DNA from: a virus | Length of the DNA: 64,000 nt | Virus record (IMG/VR): IMGVR_UViG_3300022602_002120 | Location: 124,001-188,000 of that record | Direction: 5' to 3' (one strand) | The notes under the pieces: generated by a model | Databases searched by the model: none | What the model saw: only the letters and a program-made list of their open reading frames with translations | Told to the model about the DNA's origin: nothing | Program-made: the position numbers and the translations under genes | Part shown: positions 24,482 through 31,976 of the stretch, piece after piece | How positions within the stretch are numbered: position 1 is the stretch's first letter | Layout: every line of letters begins with the position of its first letter

Positions 24482-24720
24482 TAGCGTGGATTCCGACCTT
24501 GATAACCGCTAGGCTGGCCGTTGCGTTGTTGCCATTGTTGGCGTTTCTTGCGGCGTTCTTGCCACTCACGATACTCTACTGACTTGTAAAGATCAGCTTC
24601 GTCGAACTTGATCATACGGAAACGACAGTAGTTCAACCATGCGTCCAAGTCGTTATAGATTTTTGTTACTTCTGGGCTCATACGAAGATACTTCTTAAGC
24701 CATACTGGTTGTGATGCCAC
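24481..24720 (-). CDS. Conserved small basic protein of T4-like phages, 79 aa
   Basis: Starts at a GTG (24720) behind a GGAGA site and reads MASQPVWLKKYLRMSPEVTK. This opening is familiar from cyanophage-type myoviruses. The tail is Arg/Gln-rich (RRKKRQQWQQRNGQPSG), so it may touch nucleic acid. Function unknown. Confidence 0.75.
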   Translation of the reverse strand: MASQPVWLKKYLRMSPEVTKIYNDLDAWLNYCRFRMIKFDEADLYKSVEYREWQERRKKRQQWQQRNGQPSGYQGRNPR

Positions 24721-24731
24721 GATAAATCTCC

Positions 24732-25181
24732 TTAAATAGTGACAGTTTGGTAAGGTTGGGTTTGGTTATAAAAGATGGTACACCCGTTTTCACCATCTTC
24801 ACTTACTTCAATGTGAACATCGCGATTGGGATACTTTTGTGCAATCTGCACGTATAGATCATCTGCGATCATCTCGCATGATCTGTAATTTAGTTCTAAT
24901 ACGGAACCTTTACCCACATACAGGCTTTCAAGCCATCGTTTGAACTGGATGAACTCGATGTCCCTGTCATTGTGCCACACATCAATTGACACCCTGAAAT
25001 GAAAAATGTGGCGGTGAGGATTAGCAAGGAACGATACATCATATTCATCTCCAGTTTTAAGTAATGGGTTAACTGCGGCATCTGGGTAGCAATGAATGCC
25101 TTCCTTCTGGAAAGTAACCCAAATCTTTCTCTTAGCTGCAATTAGAATTCTATCTACTAAGTCACGTTCTGCTTGTATCAT
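24732..25181 (-). CDS. T-fold protein, QueD-like, 149 aa
   Basis: Contains NPHRHIFHFRVSIDVWHNDR (His-rich, like the metal site of the pterin synthase family) followed by DIEFIQFKRWLESLY and SCEMIADDLYVQIAQ ... IEVSEDGENG near the C-terminus, in the order of a QueD/PTPS T-fold. A separate canonical QueD lies at 8831-9379, so this one may act on a later or different pterin/deazaguanine step, or be structural. It lies four bases into the MutH-like gene and close to dpdA. Confidence 0.6.
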   Translation of the reverse strand: MIQAERDLVDRILIAAKRKIWVTFQKEGIHCYPDAAVNPLLKTGDEYDVSFLANPHRHIFHFRVSIDVWHNDRDIEFIQFKRWLESLYVGKGSVLELNYRSCEMIADDLYVQIAQKYPNRDVHIEVSEDGENGCTIFYNQTQPYQTVTI

Positions 25182-25771
25182 CGGTCATACTCGAAAAGAT
25201 TTTGAAAAGTTGATTTACTCATTGATATTACAGTATCCATTCGCCCACTGTCAAGCCTGAAAGCATAACTATTTGAATTATTTACTTGTTCAAGATAGCC
25301 AAAAAATCCTTTGTGCGCACAAGTTTTAATTTTATTATTTTTTAATAACTGTGATCTGCTATGTTCGTAGCTGAGTTTAAAGTGTTCTTGAATATGATCT
25401 TGATCAAAATCAATAATATCGATAGACTCGATAACATTGATTTCAGGCTTATAACCATTTGTAGTAAATCGTAACTGTTTACATATTTTTTTATAAAACG
25501 TAGTGTCAGTCCATTCAGGGGTATTTAAGATATCTTGAATAGTCATCGAGCCTGCTGTCTGCGGACTTGTAGAACGTCGATCTCTTGATTTAACTTCTAG
25601 TTCTAGCTCAGGAATATCCACGGATCCTGTCTTATCAACAGGGACTCCGATAGAAATTAATAAGTCTTCAATTGCTCGCCCAGCTAACCCTTCAAACTTA
25701 GTAGGCAAATGTTTACCTATAAGTTGTTTTCTTAGCATGTCTAAAAATATATTTTCAGCATTGGATATCAT
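25178..25771 (-). CDS. MutH/Sau3AI-like restriction-type endonuclease
   Basis: 197 aa. Carries GLAGRAIEDLLISIGVPVDK and then DIPELELEVKSRD. The latter gives the exact D-x6-E-x-K catalytic triad of MutH (about D52, E59, K61), with a preceding Glu in GRAIED (E35). RRSTSPQTAGSMT follows, as in the MutH family. MutH and Sau3AI cut at GATC. Here the target is unknown, and many GATC sites remain in the phage sequence. It lies two genes downstream of a DpdA-linked block, suggesting cleavage of unmodified DNA (inference). Confidence 0.82.
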   Translation of the reverse strand: MISNAENIFLDMLRKQLIGKHLPTKFEGLAGRAIEDLLISIGVPVDKTGSVDIPELELEVKSRDRRSTSPQTAGSMTIQDILNTPEWTDTTFYKKICKQLRFTTNGYKPEINVIESIDIIDFDQDHIQEHFKLSYEHSRSQLLKNNKIKTCAHKGFFGYLEQVNNSNSYAFRLDSGRMDTVISMSKSTFQNLFEYDR

Positions 25772-26295
25772 TTGATAATTTCATCCTTTCCGTACTGATC
25801 CCAGTCAGTAAAAGTTTCTCTAGTAGTTAATGAATGTAAGGTATGACACCAAACTCCTGGATTACTATATTCAAAGTCCAAGTCGTCTAGCTTAATTGTA
25901 GCATTATATCCAAGCTGTGTCAAGTGGGGAATTTTAACTGAAATTTGTGGAATAAATTTACGGTGTCCAATTACAGGCATTTCAAGAACACCTTGTACAA
26001 CACTGACATCAAAGTCTAAAGTACACCAATAGCCTGCATCTAAACACTGATCGATCATACGTTCCCATGGACGCCATTGATCAGCATCATCTGTAGCTAA
26101 CTGTGGAAAACTTTGATTAGCACCAAAGTAGATGTGTGTACAACTATTTGCCACAGCAAGAGTTTTGATTGCAATGAAATCTTGTACACCTACTACAAAC
26201 AATGTTTTCATATCATAGGCAGGAGTCTTTTCAATTTCTACACCTGTGAAGAATTTAACGTTTTCTTTAGTGCCTGTACTATATTCGCGTTTCAT
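25768..26295 (-). CDS. Unknown protein in the DNA-modification block, 175 aa
   Basis: From the ATG at 26295 (MKREYSTGTKENVKFFTGVE). The open frame continues upstream to 26364 inside the preceding gene. Features: a strand KTLFVVGVQDFIAIKTLAVA, a Trp/Asp-rich centre (DDADQWRPWERMIDQCLDAG), and a hydrophobic strand region (KFIPQISVKIPHLTQLGYNA). Alpha/beta fold, not recognised. It lies between the MutH-like gene and dpdA, so a role in the same process is possible. Confidence 0.7.
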   Translation of the reverse strand: MKREYSTGTKENVKFFTGVEIEKTPAYDMKTLFVVGVQDFIAIKTLAVANSCTHIYFGANQSFPQLATDDADQWRPWERMIDQCLDAGYWCTLDFDVSVVQGVLEMPVIGHRKFIPQISVKIPHLTQLGYNATIKLDDLDFEYSNPGVWCHTLHSLTTRETFTDWDQYGKDEIIK

Positions 26296-26486
26296 TCTAC
26301 ACGGCCATTTTCTTCTGACCACAGCGCATCGTTGCGAGCAAGTTGCTCTGGGGTTAATAAACATTCTATTAGAATAAAACGTTTACTCATATATGGAAGT
26401 TTATCTAATTCAGTGGCTAGGGCTACTCTGGCCTGTAGATTAGCCAGACGTTTGCTTTCTAAATATTCTTTATATAATTTAATCAT
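26292..26486 (-). CDS. Small helical protein, 64 aa
   Basis: MIKLYKEYLESKRLANLQAR continues as helices with a short acidic end (NDALWSEENGRVE). No family. Four-base overlaps with both neighbours show cotranslation. Confidence 0.7.
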   Translation of the reverse strand: MIKLYKEYLESKRLANLQARVALATELDKLPYMSKRFILIECLLTPEQLARNDALWSEENGRVE

Positions 26487-26670
26487 TTAATGAATCCAAT
26501 TTTTGTTTAGTGTCTTCAAGTTGACGACGTACATGGGCTTTTTCTTGTTTCATTTTGCTCAAACCTGCGTCATCCATATAATGAGTATACCCATCTTTTA
26601 TCTTTTTGTCAAGTGTTTTGTGAGTTTCTTCTAAGTGTTTAATATGGTGTTCTAAACTAAGTTTGTCCAT
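26479..26670 (-). CDS. Coiled-coil protein, YdcH/DUF465-like, 63 aa
   Basis: Two antiparallel helices with the order SLEHHIKHLEETHKTLDKKI and MKQEKAHVRRQLEDTKQKL. This fits the DUF465 (YdcH) fold of short dimeric coiled coils. Function unknown. It starts one base after the dpdA stop. Confidence 0.7.
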   Translation of the reverse strand: MDKLSLEHHIKHLEETHKTLDKKIKDGYTHYMDDAGLSKMKQEKAHVRRQLEDTKQKLDSLND

Positions 26671-26671
26671 G

Positions 26672-28267
26672 TTATTCTCCTAACCCTTCTTCTAAGTTAT
26701 CTAAATTAGCTTCATCAAACCCACTGTCGTCTACATGATGCTCTTCTTCGTCTACTTCAAACAAGTTATTAAACATAGTACTAGCATTAACAGTTTTCTT
26801 ACCTGTAGCCCCGCGAGTACCAATAATGCTCATCCAGAACTTACTGTGATCTTCAATAATCTGTTCAGCACTACTACGATCTGGCGCAGCAAAGATTTGA
26901 TCTACAACGTCACGGAAATAAACACGCTCAAATGTTTCCTGTACTAGCATGTTAGGCACAACGCCTTGGTCATACTGTCTATTAGCTTCTTGTACTGAAT
27001 TAATATGACTCCAAACATTATGACCCATTTGAATAGCATAACTAAAACTATCCCAGCTGGTCTTACCCTCTTTACCAATCTTGTTCAAATCACCTGGGGC
27101 ATACTTACAAACATCGTTGATCTGTATACGATTACTAATAGGACTATCTGTAAAGTTGGGGAATATACCATCTTGTAGAACGGCGTCACTGAACTTGCGT
27201 GTGTCTTTGGCATACTTCTTATTGTCTACACTAGGTACCATACGATATACCCATTTCTTACGATCTTCAATTTCAGTTTGAATATAGATCTGTCCGTTAG
27301 CTGACGCTAGGAATGGACTAGCACAGTCAAAGCTAATAGTAAAATTAGGATTAACATACTTACGAACACTACGTTGAATGTCTGTTAATAAACAAGCCCA
27401 CTCTAGTTTACTTGTACCCAAAAAGTGCATCCAATCATGAACGCCTTCTTGTAGCAGTCCATCATAACGAATAGCCACTAGACGTTTAAGCACTAGATGT
27501 ACATCACACATGTTCTGTCCACCCATTGCCCAACCATTAAAGTGACGACCTGGATATTGCGTAGGATCACAGTACTTTTTCATGCGATCATACCAATCAT
27601 CTGCGTCTGCGTGATTTTCGCCTTGTAGAACGTTCAAGAACTTACAGTTACCATTACGATTATTAATAAACCAATCATTGTTAATGTAAGTACCTTCAAC
27701 TGCTTCGTCGTAGGTATTGATACCAGTGGCCTTACGTCCTGCTGGACTACGAGCCACCCAAGCTGGGATATCTAAACACATACCATAGTCCATGTATGCG
27801 TCCATCCAAGTAAGCACTAGTTCACGTTTCTTTTGTGCTTTGGGACAGTTTGGATCTTTCCAATCACCTTCCCAAACACCCTTACCAATTTGGAAACCAC
27901 CACTATCACCTAAGATAAACGATTTAGTACGATCTCTATTTCTGACCATGTCTTCTTTGGGACTGTGCTTGTTTACATCTAGTTCAGCGTGGCCTGCTGA
28001 ATATAAACTCCAGTGATAGGGAAAGTAAGCTTCAGTTGGATTAAGCCAGTTAAGGCCTTCCATACCGTTTTCAAAGTTTGCTGGAATACGGGTTGACTCT
28101 ACATACAAGTTACCGTTAGCATCCGGAAAACGTTGTTTTCCTACGTAAGTGGCATAGAATCCACTCAATGCTGGAAGAAAAACGGCGTATTGGCTTTGAC
28201 CATCTGTGCCTAGTTGTTTTTCTGTAAGATTGTCTCTTGGTAGTGTCATTGATTTATTTTGTTCCAT
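26672..28267 (-). CDS. dpdA: DpdA-type DNA guanine transglycosylase
   Basis: 531 aa, TGT-fold. Key pieces: [16 protein letters not shown] (about residues 117-132, TGT-like active-site Asp), [29 protein letters not shown], and [10 protein letters not shown] (TGT GG loop). Phage DpdA proteins replace guanine in DNA with a 7-deazaguanine, as TGT does in tRNA. The N- and C-terminal extensions (the C-terminal end is acidic: [12 protein letters not shown]) exceed the tRNA enzyme. With FolE, QueD and QueE in the same genome, it is most likely the DNA-modifying step. A GIY-YIG gene overlaps its start by 14 bases. Confidence 0.88.
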   Translation of the reverse strand: MEQNKSMTLPRDNLTEKQLGTDGQSQYAVFLPALSGFYATYVGKQRFPDANGNLYVESTRIPANFENGMEGLNWLNPTEAYFPYHWSLYSAGHAELDVNKHSPKEDMVRNRDRTKSFILGDSGGFQIGKGVWEGDWKDPNCPKAQKKRELVLTWMDAYMDYGMCLDIPAWVARSPAGRKATGINTYDEAVEGTYINNDWFINNRNGNCKFLNVLQGENHADADDWYDRMKKYCDPTQYPGRHFNGWAMGGQNMCDVHLVLKRLVAIRYDGLLQEGVHDWMHFLGTSKLEWACLLTDIQRSVRKYVNPNFTISFDCASPFLASANGQIYIQTEIEDRKKWVYRMVPSVDNKKYAKDTRKFSDAVLQDGIFPNFTDSPISNRIQINDVCKYAPGDLNKIGKEGKTSWDSFSYAIQMGHNVWSHINSVQEANRQYDQGVVPNMLVQETFERVYFRDVVDQIFAAPDRSSAEQIIEDHSKFWMSIIGTRGATGKKTVNASTMFNNLFEVDEEEHHVDDSGFDEANLDNLEEGLGE

Positions 28268-28955
28268 TGCGTTTTTGTTCCCATAATTTTTTTCTTGCCT
28301 CAGACATTTTACGTTTAGTTTCTTCTGACATGTCTCTGCCTTTTAACTTAGCACTTATTTTTGCTTTTTGCTCATCAGTGTTCGCTCTACCTTTGTGTGC
28401 TTCACTTAGTTTAGCACGATGTTCTTCTGTAAAGCAACGACCTTTGAGTGATGTTGCGTATTGCTGTACTTTTTCGCTTGTTTCTTTAGACTGACCTTTA
28501 TTCCACGGTATATTGCCCTTACCAGAGTCACTTAACTTTCTTTTGTGTTCTTCTGATTTAGGCTTTCCCTTAAGGGCAGCAGAAATTTTATCACCGTGTT
28601 CTTTTTTAATACCCTTATTTGCTTTACTAATTTTCTCTCTTCCTGCGTCAGTTAAAAAGGAGCCAACTTGCGTATCCTTATTCCACGGAATAATTCCTGC
28701 TGTACCATCTCCACCATCTGTTCTATTATGTAATGTGCCTGTGCCTAAATCTTTTCTACCATACCAGCGTATAAGTCTACGTTCTAAAGCAAATGCCCCA
28801 AGTTCTGATAAATTGGATTCTAATATAACAATCCTATTAAGATCTTTAGGAACAATAACAGAATGTGATTTTTGCCACGCTCTGTCATCTTTACCTTTCC
28901 CAATATAATACGGAGTTAAATCTTTAGTTCTCAAATAAGCATATACATAAAACAT
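28254..28955 (-). CDS. GIY-YIG homing endonuclease with NUMOD3 repeats
   Basis: 233 aa. GIY-YIG core: [20 protein letters not shown], with Arg/Glu residues in [16 protein letters not shown]. Tandem NUMOD3-type DNA-binding repeats follow, each with a [20 protein letters not shown]-like pattern (five or so copies). Seg-type free-standing enzymes like this copy themselves into related genomes. It sits just upstream of dpdA. A perfect T4-late-type TATAAATA box lies 20 bases before its start. Confidence 0.9.
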   Translation of the reverse strand: MFYVYAYLRTKDLTPYYIGKGKDDRAWQKSHSVIVPKDLNRIVILESNLSELGAFALERRLIRWYGRKDLGTGTLHNRTDGGDGTAGIIPWNKDTQVGSFLTDAGREKISKANKGIKKEHGDKISAALKGKPKSEEHKRKLSDSGKGNIPWNKGQSKETSEKVQQYATSLKGRCFTEEHRAKLSEAHKGRANTDEQKAKISAKLKGRDMSEETKRKMSEARKKLWEQKRNGTK

Positions 28956-28974
28956 AATAGTTCCTCTATATGTT

Positions 28975-28982
28975 TATTTATA
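28975..28982 (-). promoter_or_regulatory. T4-late-type promoter box TATAAATA
   Basis: Exact T4 late consensus TATAAATA on the minus strand, 20 bases before the GIY-YIG start codon. Late expression of free-standing homing endonucleases is common in T4-type phages. Confidence 0.65.
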
Positions 28983-29003
28983 CTTACTTGCGCTATTAGG
29001 CTT

Positions 29004-29180
29004 TTATTTCACATTGTCATCTTTTAATTTCTCGTATGTTTTATGTTTTTCCCAGCGAAGTTTAAGATCTGGGTTTTGTGCTATAAAGCGTTCGTACCAA
29101 CTCCATTCAGTCAGACGTTCTGCTGTGAGTTTAAACTCTCGTCTATCTGGAATAAGTTTTTCAAGATTTGCTAGACTCAT
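29004..29180 (-). CDS. Small basic helical protein, 58 aa
   Basis: Reads MSLANLEKLIPDRREFKLTA and ends LRWEKHKTYEKLKDDNVK. It has a Trp/Tyr-containing helix (EWSWYERFIAQNPDLK). The tail resembles the ends of the next two genes upstream, hinting at a small paralogous set. Start ATG at 29180 overlaps the neighbour by 4 bases. Function unknown. Confidence 0.65.
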   Translation of the reverse strand: MSLANLEKLIPDRREFKLTAERLTEWSWYERFIAQNPDLKLRWEKHKTYEKLKDDNVK

Positions 29181-29344
29181 TTAGTGTCCTTTAGGGCTTT
29201 GAAAGTTTTAAACTGTTCGTACTTTTCTAGTGTCTTAGGATCTTGCAGCATGAATTCTCTAAATATTCTAATTTCATTTAGTTCGTCCATGAACTTCATC
29301 ATAACACTAGTTATAGGATCACTTTTATTAGCTACCAGCGACAT
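29177..29344 (-). CDS. Small helical protein, 55 aa
   Basis: Starts at ATG 29344 (MSLVANKSDPITSVMMKFMD) behind a GGAAG site. An extended frame to 29395 lies inside the upstream gene. Helical, with the end EKYEQFKTFKALKDTK that mirrors the tails of its neighbours. Confidence 0.65.
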   Translation of the reverse strand: MSLVANKSDPITSVMMKFMDELNEIRIFREFMLQDPKTLEKYEQFKTFKALKDTK

Positions 29345-29675
29345 TACCTTCTTCCCTGGTAAGAATATCCATGACTTGAAACTTCTCATAAGCATCTTTA
29401 AGTCCAGGATGTTTTTCCATACGCTCTTTAAGAGTAGCTTCTTCTCGCTGTTTTTCTATAGCCCAACGGATAGCATTGTCGGCATCCCAGCTTAGACCAA
29501 TAGTCACACCCTGACTCATCAGTTGCCAACTACTACCGTCATAGACTTCTACTGATTGGTTAGCGGGATTGTATCGTAACTGCCCAACATTCAGCATACC
29601 ATTATTGTAAATGTTTGGAGGATAGTTTCCTGTAACGGTTACGTAGGCACTATTTGTTGCTAGGTTTTTAATCAT
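29328..29675 (-). CDS. Putative structural protein with helical tail, 115 aa
   Basis: N-terminal beta part (TNSAYVTVTGNYPPNIYNNG, then LRYNPANQSVEVYDGSSWQL), the sort of strand pattern seen in short tail or fibre proteins. From about residue 75 it is a charged helix (EKQREEATLKERMEKHPGLK). The C-terminus overlaps the next gene by 17 bases. Structural role is inferred. Confidence 0.65.
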   Translation of the reverse strand: MIKNLATNSAYVTVTGNYPPNIYNNGMLNVGQLRYNPANQSVEVYDGSSWQLMSQGVTIGLSWDADNAIRWAIEKQREEATLKERMEKHPGLKDAYEKFQVMDILTREEGNVAGS

Positions 29676-30249
29676 AAAATTTCACACTCTTATATAACTT
29701 ATAGTCTTCGGCAAAATACTCCTCTAATCTTGCTCGATATAGAGGATTTTGATTGATTTCTTCATTAAAACGAACAATAAATTCACGTTTACTACCTGTA
29801 CTAGTGTTATACTCTAAGGCAATCTGAATATTAGTACGATAGTTAAATTGTTTAACCCAACGCTCTAAATTGTCACGTAGGCGTTCATCTACACGTAAAA
29901 AAGTTGCTTTACTTAACTCAACCCCTTGTATAAAGTATACTTGGTGTTCGGTATGATCGTCAAATGTAATTTGCTCAAGTGCTTGATCTACAGTCAGCAT
30001 TATTCCAGTGTTATAACAATATTCTGCTATTCCACTAATCCAACGTTCGATCGGTTCACGTAGCGCAATTAGATATTCATCAGCAGGCACTAGTGTTTCG
30101 CTATGTCGCCACATACCATAACAGCCAATTAAACAGCCTTTGATAAAACTACTAGCATTTTTAGGAATATGTACATAGGTTAGGTGATGAGTATCATCTA
30201 CCCAACATTCACCTAGTCTATGTCCTAAATGTGCCCACTTACCGTACAT
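29668..30249 (-). CDS. Sulfotransferase-like protein, 193 aa
   Basis: PAPS-binding type blocks: TYVHIPKNASSFIKGCL (5' phosphosulfate loop, about residues 26-42) and YLIALREPIERWISGIAEYC (3' phosphate loop, about 59-78). Sulfotransferases move sulfate from PAPS to an acceptor. The acceptor is unknown. It lies immediately downstream of the clamp gene with a one-base overlap. Confidence 0.75.
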   Translation of the reverse strand: MYGKWAHLGHRLGECWVDDTHHLTYVHIPKNASSFIKGCLIGCYGMWRHSETLVPADEYLIALREPIERWISGIAEYCYNTGIMLTVDQALEQITFDDHTEHQVYFIQGVELSKATFLRVDERLRDNLERWVKQFNYRTNIQIALEYNTSTGSKREFIVRFNEEINQNPLYRARLEEYFAEDYKLYKSVKFYD

Positions 30250-30980
30250 TACTTGCTTTGTGCTGGTAGTAAGTAGTTGTATGTTGCTAGACCTGTGTTT
30301 ACAGTGATCTGCGCAACACCTTCGTCGCTGATACTAAATTTCTTATCGCCTGCTAGATTAAGAATAGCAATTACAGCTGCAACAGGCCATGACCATGCTT
30401 TGGTTAATTTACCACTAACACCTGCTTGGAACACAAAGTTACCAGCATGACTACTGTGATCGCCAAAGAAGAATTTTAAGTCAGTACCTTCTGTTTTAGC
30501 TGTAAAATTTGTTTCTTCACTATTAGCACTTGACATAAACTTCAAACGTTGAATACTTGCTACTGTAGGTTCAAATTCTACGTTCCAGTTAACAGTTTTC
30601 ATTTTAACTGTTTTAAGTTTGTCACTAACAATTTCTTGACTCATAAAACGATAGTCGTTCTTAAAGTCACCCGCGGCATTTTCAAAATGCAGGCCCACTG
30701 AAACAGCTTCGCCATTGCGGTCTTGTGTGGTTAATGAAATCTTAGCATTTTCTTTGTATTCTGGAATGTTAAGAATTGTGTTTAGTTTGCCTAGATTAGG
30801 CATACCAAATGTGCCAATAAACTCAGCCACAGGTCCATTTAATTTAGCCTGTACAATAACTGAACGATCTTCAGCTAGGGCTTCGATGTTTGTTTCTTTG
30901 TCGGTGCCTGTTACTTTAACTAAATCAATATTGCCTAGGCCATAAGTGTTTTTAACGATGTCTAATAGATGGTCTCTCAT
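30249..30980 (-). CDS. 45: Sliding clamp (gp45-type)
   Basis: 243 aa. Two-domain clamp fold with IGTFGMPNLGKLNTILNIPE (about residues 54-73, typical of T4 gp45), KTVNWNVEFEPTVASIQRLK and a C-terminal strand ITVNTGLATYNYLLP. It forms the trimeric processivity ring for the polymerase encoded just upstream, and in T4 it also activates late transcription, which fits the late-like boxes in this window. Sigma70-like promoter at 31004-31032. Confidence 0.87.
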   Translation of the reverse strand: MRDHLLDIVKNTYGLGNIDLVKVTGTDKETNIEALAEDRSVIVQAKLNGPVAEFIGTFGMPNLGKLNTILNIPEYKENAKISLTTQDRNGEAVSVGLHFENAAGDFKNDYRFMSQEIVSDKLKTVKMKTVNWNVEFEPTVASIQRLKFMSSANSEETNFTAKTEGTDLKFFFGDHSSHAGNFVFQAGVSGKLTKAWSWPVAAVIAILNLAGDKKFSISDEGVAQITVNTGLATYNYLLPAQSK

Positions 30981-31003
30981 GTGTTTCTCCTTGTTGATAA
31001 TAT

Positions 31004-31032
31004 AGTGTATATGATGTATTTAGATCGTGCAA
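31004..31032 (-). promoter_or_regulatory. Weak sigma70-like promoter for the clamp gene
   Basis: TTGCAC (31027-31032), 17 bases, TACACT (31004-31009), minus strand. A CTAAATA box (31017-31023) lies inside the spacer. Confidence 0.5.
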
Positions 31033-31046
31033 GTCGTTTTGATAAA

Positions 31047-31976
31047 TTATTTTTGTTTTATTTCTCCTAATACAGGATGTCGTTTAGCTGTGGCTAGTGT
31101 ACCGGGTTTCTTAACAGCCAACCAACTGATATATTTTACAGATTGGTCAACATTAGATAAATCGTAATCATATGCTAGTTCATAGCCTAGTTCTTGACAT
31201 GCAACTAATAAATGACGTTTAGGAACATAGCTCATACCACCAGTTTCTGCTAATTCACAACCTTCGAGTTGATCACAATTATTATAACTGAATAGGAATA
31301 TACCCCCTGGTCGCAATAATTCTAACATTTTTTTTAGATAATCTTTAATACAGGTCATGCTGGTATAATTAAATAACATCCAACTAAAAATAAACCCAAA
31401 TTGATTTTGTGGTAACTGTACTACACTGTCGGTGATAATATATTTTTTTAAGCGACCATAATAAACATCGTTAAATTGTCTGGCTATTGTTTCTACATTA
31501 TCTGCATTAAAATCACATAGGTATAACGGATCGCTGGCAACTAGATCATTGGTTAAACGCATACTTGGTGCTGTGCATCCAAACTGTAGTGCAGGATAAT
31601 AAAAGTTAGAGTGTTGGCGAATATTTACAGTAATAGCTTCGATTACTTCGTCGCTAATTTGAAAATCAATACGGTGATACTGTTTAAAGAATTCAAGACT
31701 AACATCAGGAAATTGCGTATTAGCTAGCAGGTCTATAGCATCGTTGATCTTATTAAGAATCTCAGGTAATTGTTCTTTAAGATTAACTGTGTACGGTATT
31801 AATTTTTCATATTCTGCCTGCACCGACCCTAATATATCATGTCCAACATTATGCGGATGAGTTACTCCTAATTGATGTAGTAATTGGCATACATCTGAGA
31901 TAGCAGGCGTTAGATTGATTTGACTCAATGTCGAAATAACATCGTTACGATATCTTATTAAATCACTGACTAGCAT
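31047..31976 (-). CDS. Class I SAM-dependent methyltransferase-like protein, 309 aa
   Basis: N-terminal helical region (about 100 residues). The Rossmann methyltransferase part has ALQFGCTAPSMRLTNDLVAS, then ADNVETIARQFNDVYYGRLK, and GGIFLFSYNNCDQLEGCEL near the C-terminus. The SAM-binding Gly motif is modified. Substrate unknown. It follows the polymerase with one-base overlap. Confidence 0.65.
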   Translation of the reverse strand: MLVSDLIRYRNDVISTLSQINLTPAISDVCQLLHQLGVTHPHNVGHDILGSVQAEYEKLIPYTVNLKEQLPEILNKINDAIDLLANTQFPDVSLEFFKQYHRIDFQISDEVIEAITVNIRQHSNFYYPALQFGCTAPSMRLTNDLVASDPLYLCDFNADNVETIARQFNDVYYGRLKKYIITDSVVQLPQNQFGFIFSWMLFNYTSMTCIKDYLKKMLELLRPGGIFLFSYNNCDQLEGCELAETGGMSYVPKRHLLVACQELGYELAYDYDLSNVDQSVKYISWLAVKKPGTLATAKRHPVLGEIKQK

